Shown here: positions 16,141 to 25,523 of the stretch, in pieces
Position numbering within the stretch: position 1 is the first letter of the stretch
How the letters are laid out: every line of letters starts with the position of its first letter
Origin: an uncultured bacterium
GTDB lineage: Bacteria > Bacteroidota > Bacteroidia > Bacteroidales > Bacteroidaceae
NCBI GenBank assembly: GCA_905215345.1
Contig: CAJMPR010000012.1
Coordinates: forward strand, 1 to 64,000
DNA: 64,000 nt
Reading direction: 5' to 3'
Notes under the pieces: generated by a model
The model's input: the letters and a program-made list of their open reading frames with translations, nothing else
What the model was told of the DNA's origin: nothing
The model's database searches: none
Translations under genes and position numbers: made by a program

Positions 16141-18408
16141 ATGAAAAAAATGCTGTTTGTCCGATTCTATGTTGTGCTTATGCTGTCATTGCTGGCGGCA
16201 AGCACGGGGCATGCTCATACCTCATCACCTTATAAAATAGCGCTTATACATTCTTTTGAACCGGGTTACAGTACAGGCGAGTGGGCACGGGAGTTGCTGG
16301 GTGAAGAACTGTTTGTTCTCGGTCTGGATTGTGAGTTCCGTGAATACTTCCTTGATTGCGATTACTACCAAGAAGTTGATGAGAACCGGCGGATGAGCGA
16401 CTTTCTGGATAATATTTCCGATTGGGGAGTCAATCTCATTGCCGTGCTCGACGATCAGGCCACTTATGCGCTGATGGCGTGCGGACATCGGCTGGCAAAA
16501 GAAGTTCCCGTTGTGTTTAGTGGGGTGAACTATCCCAATGAGGAATTGCTCGCCCGTTTCCCTAATGTTACCGGCTATGTCGATATTCCCGATTATCTCT
16601 CCACCATCCGCATGGTGGAACGTATTATGGGAAAAGGGCGTGTTTGCCTGATGAGCGGCCCTACCTATCTGGACCGTAAGATATGGCGTGAATTGGTTGG
16701 ACAGTGTAAGGGTAAAGACTTACTTTTTACTCCTAATTTAGCGGATGAATCTTACTCCAGGGAGATTATCGACCCTTCAAAGGGATGGAAAAAGCAACGG
16801 AACACGCTTGACAGTACTTCAATTGTAAGATTGCTGAGCGACTCTATTTATATAAAGGGAATGATGTGGGTAGGAAATGGCTCGCACATCAACAGCGTGT
16901 TTCTTTATACCAAGTGCGACTTTACCAGCAACCGCATCGCTACGCTGTTCTACAATCCGGCGTTTGAAACTATCAATGAGGGCTTCGGGGTAAAGGACTT
17001 TATGCTGGGAGGCTATTTCACGCCTCTGGAGGTGCAACTTCAATATATGGCCGCGGGTATCAAAGACCGTCTGGAGAAGAAATCGCTCAAGCAGATTACC
17101 CATTGCCCCAAGCAGTACGTGGTGAACTGGCATGTGTTGCAGCGCTATCGCATCCCGCTCGATGTTATTCCCGAGGAGTACACCGTGATGTATATTCCTT
17201 TCTATGTGGTTTACCGTACACCTATTATATATGGTTCGCTGATACTTTCCGTGATACTTCTGGCGGTCATCACTACTCTGTCCGTGGGCTTCTTGCGCGA
17301 ACGTAAGCGTAAGCGCGAGGCGCTGCGAGGCATGCGATACGAACATGAAACCCTTCGCCTTGCCATTGAGGGCGGTTCTACCTATGTGTGGCGGCTGGAA
17401 GACGATACGGTGCTTTTCGACTCGCAGTTTCATGAACTTACGCACTCCAGCCGCTCCCGTCTGGGCTTTGGAGAACTTTTCTTTTTTATTCATCCGGACG
17501 ACCTTCCCGCTTTCAAACAGGCTTTTGAGTTGATAAGGACACGCCTGAAGCATAAGGGACAGTACCGTTGTAATTTCAACGGGCGATACGAGTGGTGGGA
17601 GTTTACCTATAATACGATTCAGAATGTGGGGAGTGCCCCTATCGTCACCGGGCTGCTGCGCAATATCCAGGAGATGAAAGACCGTGAGGAGGAGCTTATC
17701 GAGGCTCGCCAACTGGCTGAGAAGGCTGAAATGAAGCAGTCGTTCCTAAATAACATGAGCCACGAGATACGCACGCCGCTCAATGCCATTGCGGGCTTCT
17801 CGAGTATGCTTGTGAGTGACCCGGAGCTTCCGGAAGAAGAGAAGCAGGAGTTTGCCGACCTTATTGACAAGAATACGCAACTGTTGTTGAAGTTGATGGA
17901 TGGTGTGCTGGAACTTTCGGGTATTGAGTCGGGTTATATCCCGTTCAAGGAGGAAGAAAAGAGTGTGCGTCTTCTGCTCGATGATGTTTGGCGGGATTAT
18001 CGCAAGTCTTTCCCAGTGTCGCTGGATTTTGTTCTCGATTTTCCCGCAGAGAATGCCGTGGTGAAGGTAGACGCCATGCGTTTGTCACAGGTACTCACTA
18101 ATCTGCTCGACAATTCCGTCAAGTTCACGAGTAGGGGATATATAAAGATGGGATACCGTTTCCTGCCGGATGCGAACGAGGTGCATATCTATGTGGAAGA
18201 TACGGGAATGGGTATTCCGCACAATGTACAAAGCCTGATTTTCGACCGCTTCTACAAGCATGATGAATTTTCGCAAGGTGTGGGGTTGGGTTTGTGCATC
18301 TGCCAGGTCATCGTGGAGAAGATGCACGGGCATATCTCACTGAAATCGGAGGAGGGGGAAGGCAGTTGCTTTACGGTGGTGTTGCCTGCTTCCAAGCCCG
18401 TTTCCTAA
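16141..18408 (+). CDS. Membrane sensor histidine kinase with ABC-binding-protein-like periplasmic domain
   Basis: A 755-residue inner-membrane sensor kinase. A signal-anchor of about 24 residues ends near GHAH. A periplasmic domain of ~330 residues resembles ABC-transporter substrate-binding proteins (KIALIHSFEPGYSTGEWARE, VVFSGVNYPNEEL). One transmembrane helix follows (IIYGSLILSVILLAVITTL, ~residues 358-376). A PAS-like domain with WEF..IQNVGSAPIVTGLLRN precedes the dimerisation box SHEIRTPLNAI with phospho-acceptor His541. The ATPase domain has N box NLLDNSVKFT and DTGMGIP, GVGLGLCICQ. There is no receiver domain, so a separate regulator is needed and none is adjacent. The next gene, the Oar-like receptor, has its own promoter. 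Confidence 0.88.
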   Translation: MKKMLFVRFYVVLMLSLLAASTGHAHTSSPYKIALIHSFEPGYSTGEWARELLGEELFVLGLDCEFREYFLDCDYYQEVDENRRMSDFLDNISDWGVNLIAVLDDQATYALMACGHRLAKEVPVVFSGVNYPNEELLARFPNVTGYVDIPDYLSTIRMVERIMGKGRVCLMSGPTYLDRKIWRELVGQCKGKDLLFTPNLADESYSREIIDPSKGWKKQRNTLDSTSIVRLLSDSIYIKGMMWVGNGSHINSVFLYTKCDFTSNRIATLFYNPAFETINEGFGVKDFMLGGYFTPLEVQLQYMAAGIKDRLEKKSLKQITHCPKQYVVNWHVLQRYRIPLDVIPEEYTVMYIPFYVVYRTPIIYGSLILSVILLAVITTLSVGFLRERKRKREALRGMRYEHETLRLAIEGGSTYVWRLEDDTVLFDSQFHELTHSSRSRLGFGELFFFIHPDDLPAFKQAFELIRTRLKHKGQYRCNFNGRYEWWEFTYNTIQNVGSAPIVTGLLRNIQEMKDREEELIEARQLAEKAEMKQSFLNNMSHEIRTPLNAIAGFSSMLVSDPELPEEEKQEFADLIDKNTQLLLKLMDGVLELSGIESGYIPFKEEEKSVRLLLDDVWRDYRKSFPVSLDFVLDFPAENAVVKVDAMRLSQVLTNLLDNSVKFTSRGYIKMGYRFLPDANEVHIYVEDTGMGIPHNVQSLIFDRFYKHDEFSQGVGLGLCICQVIVEKMHGHISLKSEEGEGSCFTVVLPASKPVS

Positions 18409-18492
18409 CCGGCTTCCCGAACCGCCAAGTAACCGGATTTTTACCCGCTCCCCGCCCTAAATACCTTGTAGGCTCTTTCTTTTATTTTCCTT

Positions 18493-18544
18493 AAAAAATG
18501 TAACCTACATGTAATATGTATATATATTATTTTACTTATCTTTG
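18493..18544 (+). promoter_or_regulatory. Promoter and shared upstream element of the Oar-like receptor gene
   Basis: TATCTTTG at 18537-18544 is the -7 box. AAAAAATGTAACCTACATG begins at 18493, exactly 44 bp upstream, and is followed by TAATATGTATAT. Sequence and spacing match the element at 3808-3859. Confidence 0.6.
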
Positions 18545-18594
18545 CCATCGTTTTAAGAAATATAACGTTTTAAGAAACTAATTTAGAAACAATT

Positions 18595-21500
18595 ATGTTA
18601 AAAATGTTAAGAGCTTTTTTCACGCTGATGCTGATTCTGATGGCTGTAGGCGTAAATGCGCAAGTTACGACTTCTTCTATGAGTGGTAAAGTTGTTGACG
18701 CAAGTAATGAGCCGATTATCGGTGCTACTATTTTGGCTGTTCACGAACCTTCGGGAACTCGTTACGGTACTGTAACGAACGTTGACGGACGTTATACTAT
18801 TCAAGGTATGCGTGCTGGCGGTCCTTATAGAGTGGTAATCTCATATGTTGGTATGAAATCCAATGAAGTAGATGGCATTATGCTTCAGTTGGGTGAAACT
18901 TTCAGACATAACGTAGAACTCGCTGAATCATCAGAATTATTAGGTGAAGTAGTTGTTACGGGTAAGGCCGGAGTAGACGCAACGAAGACGGGTGCTGCAA
19001 TGAGCATGAATTCATCTGAGATAAATCGTATGCCGTCTATCACCCATGGTATTGCCGATGTAACTCGTTTGAATCCCCAAGTACGCGTTACGAATGGTGG
19101 AGCAATGTATTTTGCCGGAACCAACAACCGTTATAATAGTTTCCAGATCGACGGTGCTATGAATAATGACGTGTTTGGTTTGACGGCTAACGGTTCTAAC
19201 GGTGGACAAGCCGGTACTCAACCGGTATCTATGGAAACCATTGAACAGATTCAGGTCAATGTAGCTCCGTTTGACGTTCGTCAATCGGGTTTCACAGGTG
19301 GTTCTATCAATGCTGTCACCAAATCGGGTACAAATGATTTTCACGGAACTATTTATGGTTTTGGAAATAACCAGCATCTGATTGGTAGCAAATATACAAT
19401 GATGAACGGAAAGACCAGTGAAAAGTATATGGATCAGGATGATTATCAGTTTGGTGTTACTTTCGGCGGACCGATTATCCAGAATAAACTGTTCTTCTTC
19501 GCTAATTACGAAAAGGCTAACCAAACTTACCAAAATCCTTATTCCATTGGTGCTACAGCATCTAAAATAGATGGTACATTGGCTAATGAAGTCTTGACGA
19601 AATTGCAGGAAATGGCTAAGGAACAAGGTGTGACTTACAATGGTTCATTAGCTGGTTCGGATGTTTATACCAAATCGGATAAAGTAGGTTTGAAATTAGA
19701 CTGGAATCTAAGTGACAAGCATAAGGCATCTTTCCGTTGGAGTCTTGTTTCTGCAAAGCAATTGAATGCAGCAAGTTCGGCCAGTAATTTGAATGCTTCT
19801 GATTATAGTTATGATTTCTCTTCTAAAACAAATTCTTTCGTAGCTGAACTTCAAAGCCGTTTCAATGACAACTTGAGTAATGAATTCCGTGCTTCTTACG
19901 TACGTGTACGTGATGAACGTCAACCGGGCGCTCCTTTCCCGATGATTTCTATCGGTAACGTTGGTGGCGGTACTTTGAACCTGGGTAATGAACGTTCTTC
20001 TATGGCGAATGCGTTAAATCAGGATATTTGGTCGTTCACTGATAACTTAACTTGGTATACGGGTAATCATACGTTTACTTTTGGTACGCATAATGAATTC
20101 TACAAGTTCTCTAACTTGTTCATTCAGGATACGTATGGCACATACTATTTTGGTAGTGTAGATGATTTCTATGCAGGCAAAATTAAGCAGTATCGTTATG
20201 GTCAGGCTAATGTGGACGTAACAGGAGATCCTCGTTGGGCCAGTGCTTTTGGTGCAGGTCAGTTGGGTTTCTATGCTCAGGATAAATTCAATGTGACAGA
20301 TAATTTGGACTTGACGTTAGGTGTTCGTATGGATATTCCTTTGTTCTTTGACAAACCGGCTGAAAATGCTCCTTTCAACGCTTTCTCTGAGTCACAAGGT
20401 TGGAATTATAAGACTAATTCTAAACTGAGCAGCACTCCGTTATTCTCTCCGCGTTTCGGTTTCCGTTGGAGTATTGATGACACTAACAAATATATTCTTC
20501 GTGGTGGTGTGGGTATCTTTACCGGACGTATTCCTTTTGTATGGATGAGTAATAACTTCTCTAATACAGGTATTCAGCTTTCTGTTTACAATGCTACTAA
20601 AGAAGATGATCTCAAGAATCTGGCTTTCATTCTTGATCCTTCTAAACAAACTCAAAATGCTGATAAGCTGAATGCAACCAGTGGTTCTCAGACAATCAAT
20701 GTTTTTGATAAGAATTTTAAATTCTCTCAGAATTTACGTGCTAATCTTGCTTTCGACTTTGAATTGGCTGGTATCAACTGGACTGCCGAAGCTATTTATT
20801 CAAAGACACTGAATGATATTTTGTATCAGAACTTGGCATATGAGCTGGCAGGCACTACTTTGGGTGATAAATATCCGAGCCTTAGCTTTGATAAGCGTCC
20901 GATGATGACTAAGGTTACCGGTGCTAATGATTACAGCGGTATTTATGCTTTGTCTAATACGAGTGAGGGATATACTTATAATTTGTCATTGCAAGCTGAG
21001 AAGAAATTCCGTTTTGGTCTGGATGTAATGGCTTCTTATACCTTTACGCAGTCCAAAACACGTAATAATGGTACTTCTTCGGTAGCTAATTCAAACTGGC
21101 AGTATAATTATACTTATGGTAACTCTAATGATCCGGAATTGGCATACTCTGCTTTTAATGTTCCTCATATGGTTCGTGTAGCTGCTTTCTATACCAAGAA
21201 GTGGAAAGCTAATCGTTCTACTACTATTGGTTTGATTTACAATGGTAGTACAGGTATGCCATATTCAATTTATTATTATGGTGACTTGAATGGTGATAGT
21301 GGTACTAATGATTTGATGTATATTCCTACTGATGCTGAAGTGGATCAAATGAGCTTTACTCCAGATAAAAATTATACTGTAGATGAGCAAAAGGCTAATT
21401 TTAAGGCTTGGTTAGGTAGAGAAGATTATTTGAAAGATCACCGTGGTGAGTATTTCGAACGTTATGCAGCAAATGAGAAGTTTGAACATCATTTTGATTT

Positions 21501-21759
21501 GCATTTGGCTCACACGATTGATTTCATGGTTGGCAAGAACATGCGTAGTCTTGAATTCTCTCTGGATATTATTAATATTGGTAATATGCTGAATAAGGAA
21601 TGGGGACGTACTTCTGCTTCAAGCGGCTATTATAGTCCTGTAAATTACAAGGGTAACGGAAACTTCCAATTCTTGCAGAAAGCCGACTATAATATGCGTT
21701 CTTATAGTGATTATTATTCTCGTTGGAGAGGTCAGGTTGGCGTGAAGTTCTCTTTCTAA
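18595..21759 (+). CDS. Oar-like TonB-dependent outer-membrane receptor
   Basis: A 1054-residue outer-membrane protein. The signal peptide ends at GVNAQ (~residue 23). A carboxypeptidase-regulatory-like domain spans ~27-112 (SGKVVDASNEPIIGATILAV). The plug runs to ~240 (PQVRVTNGGAMYFAGTNNRY, FQIDGAMNNDVFG, SGFTGGSINAVTKSGTN, the GGxINxxTKSGTN signature of Oar-type receptors). A long aromatic barrel follows, ending VGVKFSF. Oar-type proteins of Bacteroidetes and Myxococcus lack a SusD partner and are linked to export or adhesion-related processes; the ligand here is unknown. The gene is monocistronic, with a terminator at 21783. Codon use rich in GGT, GCT and CGT suggests high expression. Confidence 0.88.
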   Translation: MLKMLRAFFTLMLILMAVGVNAQVTTSSMSGKVVDASNEPIIGATILAVHEPSGTRYGTVTNVDGRYTIQGMRAGGPYRVVISYVGMKSNEVDGIMLQLGETFRHNVELAESSELLGEVVVTGKAGVDATKTGAAMSMNSSEINRMPSITHGIADVTRLNPQVRVTNGGAMYFAGTNNRYNSFQIDGAMNNDVFGLTANGSNGGQAGTQPVSMETIEQIQVNVAPFDVRQSGFTGGSINAVTKSGTNDFHGTIYGFGNNQHLIGSKYTMMNGKTSEKYMDQDDYQFGVTFGGPIIQNKLFFFANYEKANQTYQNPYSIGATASKIDGTLANEVLTKLQEMAKEQGVTYNGSLAGSDVYTKSDKVGLKLDWNLSDKHKASFRWSLVSAKQLNAASSASNLNASDYSYDFSSKTNSFVAELQSRFNDNLSNEFRASYVRVRDERQPGAPFPMISIGNVGGGTLNLGNERSSMANALNQDIWSFTDNLTWYTGNHTFTFGTHNEFYKFSNLFIQDTYGTYYFGSVDDFYAGKIKQYRYGQANVDVTGDPRWASAFGAGQLGFYAQDKFNVTDNLDLTLGVRMDIPLFFDKPAENAPFNAFSESQGWNYKTNSKLSSTPLFSPRFGFRWSIDDTNKYILRGGVGIFTGRIPFVWMSNNFSNTGIQLSVYNATKEDDLKNLAFILDPSKQTQNADKLNATSGSQTINVFDKNFKFSQNLRANLAFDFELAGINWTAEAIYSKTLNDILYQNLAYELAGTTLGDKYPSLSFDKRPMMTKVTGANDYSGIYALSNTSEGYTYNLSLQAEKKFRFGLDVMASYTFTQSKTRNNGTSSVANSNWQYNYTYGNSNDPELAYSAFNVPHMVRVAAFYTKKWKANRSTTIGLIYNGSTGMPYSIYYYGDLNGDSGTNDLMYIPTDAEVDQMSFTPDKNYTVDEQKANFKAWLGREDYLKDHRGEYFERYAANEKFEHHFDLHLAHTIDFMVGKNMRSLEFSLDIINIGNMLNKEWGRTSASSGYYSPVNYKGNGNFQFLQKADYNMRSYSDYYSRWRGQVGVKFSF

Positions 21760-21782
21760 AAGAAGTAATCTTATTATAATAT

Positions 21783-21818
21783 AAGGGCTATTCTGTGATA
21801 ATGGGATAGCCCTTATTG
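21783..21818 (+). terminator. Terminator of the Oar-like gene
   Basis: The stem AAGGGCTAT / ATAGCCCTT, with one unpaired base on each side near the loop, is followed by ATTGT. The U-run is weak. Confidence 0.6.
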
Positions 21819-21840
21819 TAATACGTAAATAGCAAAGAAT

Positions 21841-23019
21841 ATGAAAATCAAGAAGTCCTTAATTTTAGTTTGTGTTTCCTTTATATTGAGTTCATGCTTA
21901 AATGAAATGAATATAGGGATGATAGAACAAGTTGAATCTAAAGAAGATGCTATTGTTCTGGAATATGTACCTAATGGTAATGTAGAAACGGTAACTCTAA
22001 ATAATGGGTTAACTGTATACATGGATGAAGATAGTACTTATTTTTTAGAAGATATAACTTTTTCTAAAGAACAAATATGGTTGATGAATGCTTCGTCGTC
22101 CCGTTCTGCTGTTCTTTGTCATATGGTAAAGTATTGGTCTACAAGAATTCCTTATCAAATACTTTCTGGTTTTTCTGACACGGAGATACAGTATATAAAA
22201 GATGCTATGTATGATATTAGTGCTGTATCACCTATTACTTTCTATGAATCAAGTTTATCTTCTCAAAGAATAAACTTTACTCCCAATGCTAATTCTAATA
22301 GTTCCCCAGTAGGCATGCAACAGGGTGGTAATAGGGTACTTTTGGCAAATGGCGGGTTTAATAAAGGAAGTGCAATACATGAAATCATGCACTCTTTAGG
22401 TATATTCCATGAACAATCACGTTCGGATAGAGATTCTTACCTTATTATAAACTGGAATAATATAGCAGCCGGAAAGGAACATAATTTTAATAAGTATGCT
22501 ATTGACTATAAAGGAATTGATGTTGGCACTTTTGATTTTAATTCAATAATGCTCTATTCTTCTACAGCTTTTTCTAAAAATAATGAACCTACAATGCTAA
22601 GAAAATCTGATGGGGAAAAGTTTTATGCAAATGAATCTAATTTATCTGATGGAGATATTGCAGGAATCAATTGTTTTTATGGTCCTACAATGGGAATTAA
22701 ATCCACAGTTACAGGAGGGTATGATGAGAGTGGTAATGACTATATAGACCGAAGAACCGATTATTCCCATGAAGTTTATTTTTACTCTGCTACGGGAGAA
22801 CGAATAACGTTGGAATATCCCAGACTCATTGTTGTAAAATGTATCAATGGAACTCGAAGTTCATCTTCACAACCAATGAATGAAAGTGTATCTAGACTCT
22901 ATTTTTTAGCTCCAGCTGGAAGTTCCTCTTATTCACTTCCTGCTACAAGTGACTATTATCAAAGCGATATGGGGTATATAAGATGGGAAGAATATACTCG
23001 TTATTATATTGAAAATTAA
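21841..23019 (+). CDS. Astacin-family (M12A) zinc metalloprotease lipoprotein
   Basis: A 392-residue lipoprotein with the signal ILSSC (Cys19). The full astacin zinc signature HEIMHSLGIFHEQSRSDRD begins at His180, with zinc ligands His180, His184 and His190 and catalytic Glu181. The downstream Met-turn SIMLYS has Met237 and the Tyr239 expected of astacins. Residues ~40-80 look like a pro-segment; the C-terminal ~110 residues after YGPTMG are an extra beta-rich domain. It would act at the cell surface or periplasmic face of the outer membrane as an endopeptidase. It is AT-rich compared with its neighbours, which hints at transfer. It follows the Oar-like gene but is separated by a terminator. 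Confidence 0.88.
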   Translation: MKIKKSLILVCVSFILSSCLNEMNIGMIEQVESKEDAIVLEYVPNGNVETVTLNNGLTVYMDEDSTYFLEDITFSKEQIWLMNASSSRSAVLCHMVKYWSTRIPYQILSGFSDTEIQYIKDAMYDISAVSPITFYESSLSSQRINFTPNANSNSSPVGMQQGGNRVLLANGGFNKGSAIHEIMHSLGIFHEQSRSDRDSYLIINWNNIAAGKEHNFNKYAIDYKGIDVGTFDFNSIMLYSSTAFSKNNEPTMLRKSDGEKFYANESNLSDGDIAGINCFYGPTMGIKSTVTGGYDESGNDYIDRRTDYSHEVYFYSATGERITLEYPRLIVVKCINGTRSSSSQPMNESVSRLYFLAPAGSSSYSLPATSDYYQSDMGYIRWEEYTRYYIEN

Positions 23020-23048
23020 AGAATATCTCTCACGGGAACATTCATTTG

Positions 23049-23097
23049 ATTAGTCCTAAATAACATGTAATAGGGTTATTTAGGACTAATATTTTTA
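23049..23097 (+). terminator. Terminator of the astacin gene
   Basis: A perfect 16-bp stem, ATTAGTCCTAAATAAC / GTTATTTAGGACTAAT, with a 10-nt loop followed by ATTTTTAT. The remainder of 23020-23340 shows no gene; a lone TACCTTTG box at 23136 has no obvious transcript. Confidence 0.85.
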
Positions 23098-23340
23098 TCG
23101 CTATAATACTATAGTATGCTACGATAAAATGAAGTTACCTTTGAATGACGGACTGAACTGCTCATCCCACGGATGTTTTTCATCCAACATTCGCGGATAT
23201 CAGGATTTTCAAATCTGCCTTTATTCGGTCACTTATGTTATTTGTTCTTTAGCGGATTGAAAATTCCGATACTCAAAATGAGGATGTGTCAATACTTCAA
23301 ACGGGTAACCTTTTTTGAAGATTCTCTATTTATTTTCTAA

Positions 23341-24447
23341 TTAGTATTTCACCGTAAACACCACCGGATTATGGTCACTGCATAATTCGAGATCGGGAGA
23401 GAAGTAATTGATGCAATTCAGCTCCGGTGAATGAAAACCGTAGTCAATGCGTAAAAGACGCTTGCCGTAGCGGTAGGTGTACATATAACCGCGTCCGCCT
23501 GTCTTGAATCCGTCCTTGAGGATTTCGGACAGTTGGTGGTAGGTGTAGGAGGACGGAAGGGAGTTGAAGTCTCCGCATACCAATACGGGGTGGGGACTGG
23601 TGATGGCGAAGTGACAGATGCTGTCGGTTTGGGCGGCACGCTTCACAAAGTTCTCGTGTAGGGTTTCTGCCGCATCTTGTACGGCTTGCGCTTCACGACG
23701 GGTGTTGTCGGTAGCCAATTCACGTTCCCACTTTTTTCGGTTTTGGCTGACGCTGGTAGTCTGTAAGTGGTTGTTGATAAGACGAATCGTATCGGTTCCC
23801 AGAACAACGTCGCACAGCATGCTACAGTTGGCACTGTGGGGGTAGGTGACGAAGCGTTCGTTCACCAACGGGTAACGGCTGAATACGGCAATGGGGAGCT
23901 TGCCGCGAATGGAGTCTTCGGCAGGGATAAGGGCGTATTTCCAATGGGAAAGTACTTTGCGGAGGCTGTCTGTGGGAAAGTATTTATTATCGCCGAACTC
24001 TTGGAAACAAAGCACGTCGGCATGCTGCTGTTGCATGTATCTGGCAAGTTCTTTGCAGGAGTATCCGGTGATTTCGTCTCCGAAGTTGTGCACGTTATAG
24101 GTGGCTACGGTCAGGTAACCGTTAGGCTGGTTTCTTTTGGCAAGGGCTTCCGCCGGTATCTTGCGGGGAGAGTTGAACTGAATCACTGCCTTGAAGTATG
24201 CCCAGTTGAAGAGGAGGGCGGCTAAACAGACGAATGCCCACTTCTTGCCTGACAATGCCCAGCAAAGCCCTGTAATCAGGTTACAAACCAGCAGTACCGG
24301 AACGCCAAGTCCCAACAGGGGCATCACGGTGGATTCATCGGGGTTATAGTGCCCGGAACGTGACGCAACGATGGTAACAGCCGCCAGCACAAAGGTGGCG
24401 ACTATTAACAGGATATGAAAGAGGCCTTTAACGGCGGATTTTCCCAT
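23341..24447 (-). CDS. Membrane-anchored endonuclease/exonuclease/phosphatase (EEP) family protein
   Basis: A 368-residue protein. Three hydrophobic segments fill the first ~95 residues (LFHILLIVATFVLAAVTIVA, VLLVCNLITGLCWAL, WAFVCLAALLFNWAY). The EEP catalytic domain follows: VATYNVHNFG, DVLCFQEFG with the metal-binding Glu, NNHLQTTS, VLVCGDFNSLPSS and the terminal CSDHNPVVF with the catalytic Asp-His. The active site should face the periplasm. The substrate may be a phosphodiester of nucleic acid, lipid or polyol; it cannot be told. It starts 4 nt after the stop of the dehydrogenase gene, so the two are translationally linked. Confidence 0.85.
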   Translation of the reverse strand: MGKSAVKGLFHILLIVATFVLAAVTIVASRSGHYNPDESTVMPLLGLGVPVLLVCNLITGLCWALSGKKWAFVCLAALLFNWAYFKAVIQFNSPRKIPAEALAKRNQPNGYLTVATYNVHNFGDEITGYSCKELARYMQQQHADVLCFQEFGDNKYFPTDSLRKVLSHWKYALIPAEDSIRGKLPIAVFSRYPLVNERFVTYPHSANCSMLCDVVLGTDTIRLINNHLQTTSVSQNRKKWERELATDNTRREAQAVQDAAETLHENFVKRAAQTDSICHFAITSPHPVLVCGDFNSLPSSYTYHQLSEILKDGFKTGGRGYMYTYRYGKRLLRIDYGFHSPELNCINYFSPDLELCSDHNPVVFTVKY

Positions 24448-24451
24448 TTTT

Positions 24452-25408
24452 TTACTTTGCTACGTTATTGATAGGTTTACCGTCCAGGTAGGCTTTCACG
24501 TTGTCCAGCATGATTTGCATCAGGCGTTCGCGAGCAGCGGTGCTTGCCCAGGCAATGTGCGGGGTGATGTAGCAGTTGCGGGCTGTGAGCAGGGGATTAT
24601 CGGCACGGGGCGGCTCTTGTGAGAGCACGTCGAGTCCGGCAGCAAGGATAGTACCGTTATTCAGGGCATCGGCAAGGTCTTGTTCGTTGATGAGCGGTCC
24701 GCGTCCGGTATTGATGAGGATGGCGGTGGGCTTCATCTGTTTCAGTCGTGCGGCGTTTATCAGCTCACGGGTGGAGTCGGTGAGGGGACAGTGCAGGCTG
24801 ATGATGTCACAAGTGCTGAATAGCTCGTCCAAATCCATCTTCTTGATTTCGGGAGGGAGCTGGAAAGGAGATTTGGAGGTGAATGCGTGCACTTCCATTC
24901 CGAAGCCGATAGCGATGCGGGCGGTGTTAAAGCCCGTGTTGCCCAGTCCTACGATACCGATTTTCTTACCGCGCAGTTCGATGAGGGGGGTATCCCAGAA
25001 ACAGAAGTCGGGATTGCTGCTCCAGCGTCCTTTGCGTACTTCGTCCGAGTAGTGCTGTACTTGCTGCGCTATGTTGAGGATATGCGCAAAAACCATCTGT
25101 GCAACGGAAGCGGTGCTGTAAGCGGGGATGTTGGCTACGATGATGCCTCGTTCTTTAGCGGCGGCGGTGTCTACAATGTTATATCCCGTAGCCAATACTC
25201 CGATGTATTTCAACTCAGGCAGTGCGGCTATGGTTTCGGCATTGAGCACGACTTTATTAGTCAGCAGGATTTCAGCACCGGCAGCACGTTCCAGTACTTC
25301 TGAGGGTGTGGTGCGGTCGTAAATTGTACATTCGCCCAAGGCTTTCAATTCGTTCCAGGAGAGGTCTCCGGGGTTGGCGGCGTAGCCGTCTAATACTACG
25401 ATGTTCAT
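24452..25408 (-). CDS. D-2-hydroxyacid dehydrogenase (glycerate/hydroxypyruvate reductase-like)
   Basis: A 318-residue NAD(P)-dependent oxidoreductase that would interconvert a 2-keto acid and its D-2-hydroxy acid. The Rossmann motif GIVGLGNTG lies near residue 150. The substrate-binding signature ATGYNIVD and the catalytic Arg in NTGRGPLINEQ (~236-246), Glu in QEPPRADNPL and His in ITPHIAWAS complete the Arg-Glu-His triad. The sequence is closest by eye to the glycerate dehydrogenase/HprA branch rather than to the shorter SerA at 51144. It forms an operon with the EEP gene. A hairpin repeat separates it from rarA upstream. Confidence 0.88.
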   Translation of the reverse strand: MNIVVLDGYAANPGDLSWNELKALGECTIYDRTTPSEVLERAAGAEILLTNKVVLNAETIAALPELKYIGVLATGYNIVDTAAAKERGIIVANIPAYSTASVAQMVFAHILNIAQQVQHYSDEVRKGRWSSNPDFCFWDTPLIELRGKKIGIVGLGNTGFNTARIAIGFGMEVHAFTSKSPFQLPPEIKKMDLDELFSTCDIISLHCPLTDSTRELINAARLKQMKPTAILINTGRGPLINEQDLADALNNGTILAAGLDVLSQEPPRADNPLLTARNCYITPHIAWASTAARERLMQIMLDNVKAYLDGKPINNVAK

Positions 25409-25414
25409 CTTTAT

Positions 25415-25523
25415 AGTTATTAGTTATTAGTTATTGGTGATTAGTTATTGGTGATTAGTGATTCTTTGTCGATTAGTGATTACCATGCGGCGTGATTGCG
25501 CAGCCAACTAATCACTAATCACT
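25415..25523. repeat. ATTAGTGATT hairpin repeat, copy 2
   Basis: The left arm of ATTAGTTATT / TTGGTGATTAGTGATT units (25415-25482) faces AACTAATCACTAATCACT (25506-25523) across a short GC-richer loop. The right arm overlaps the end of rarA and supplies its last codons and stop. Confidence 0.85.

Noticed and set aside
23136..23330. Possible small RNA after the astacin gene (TACCTTTG at 23136)
   Set aside because: No convincing terminator or stable fold follows, unlike the candidates at 12711 and 30063.
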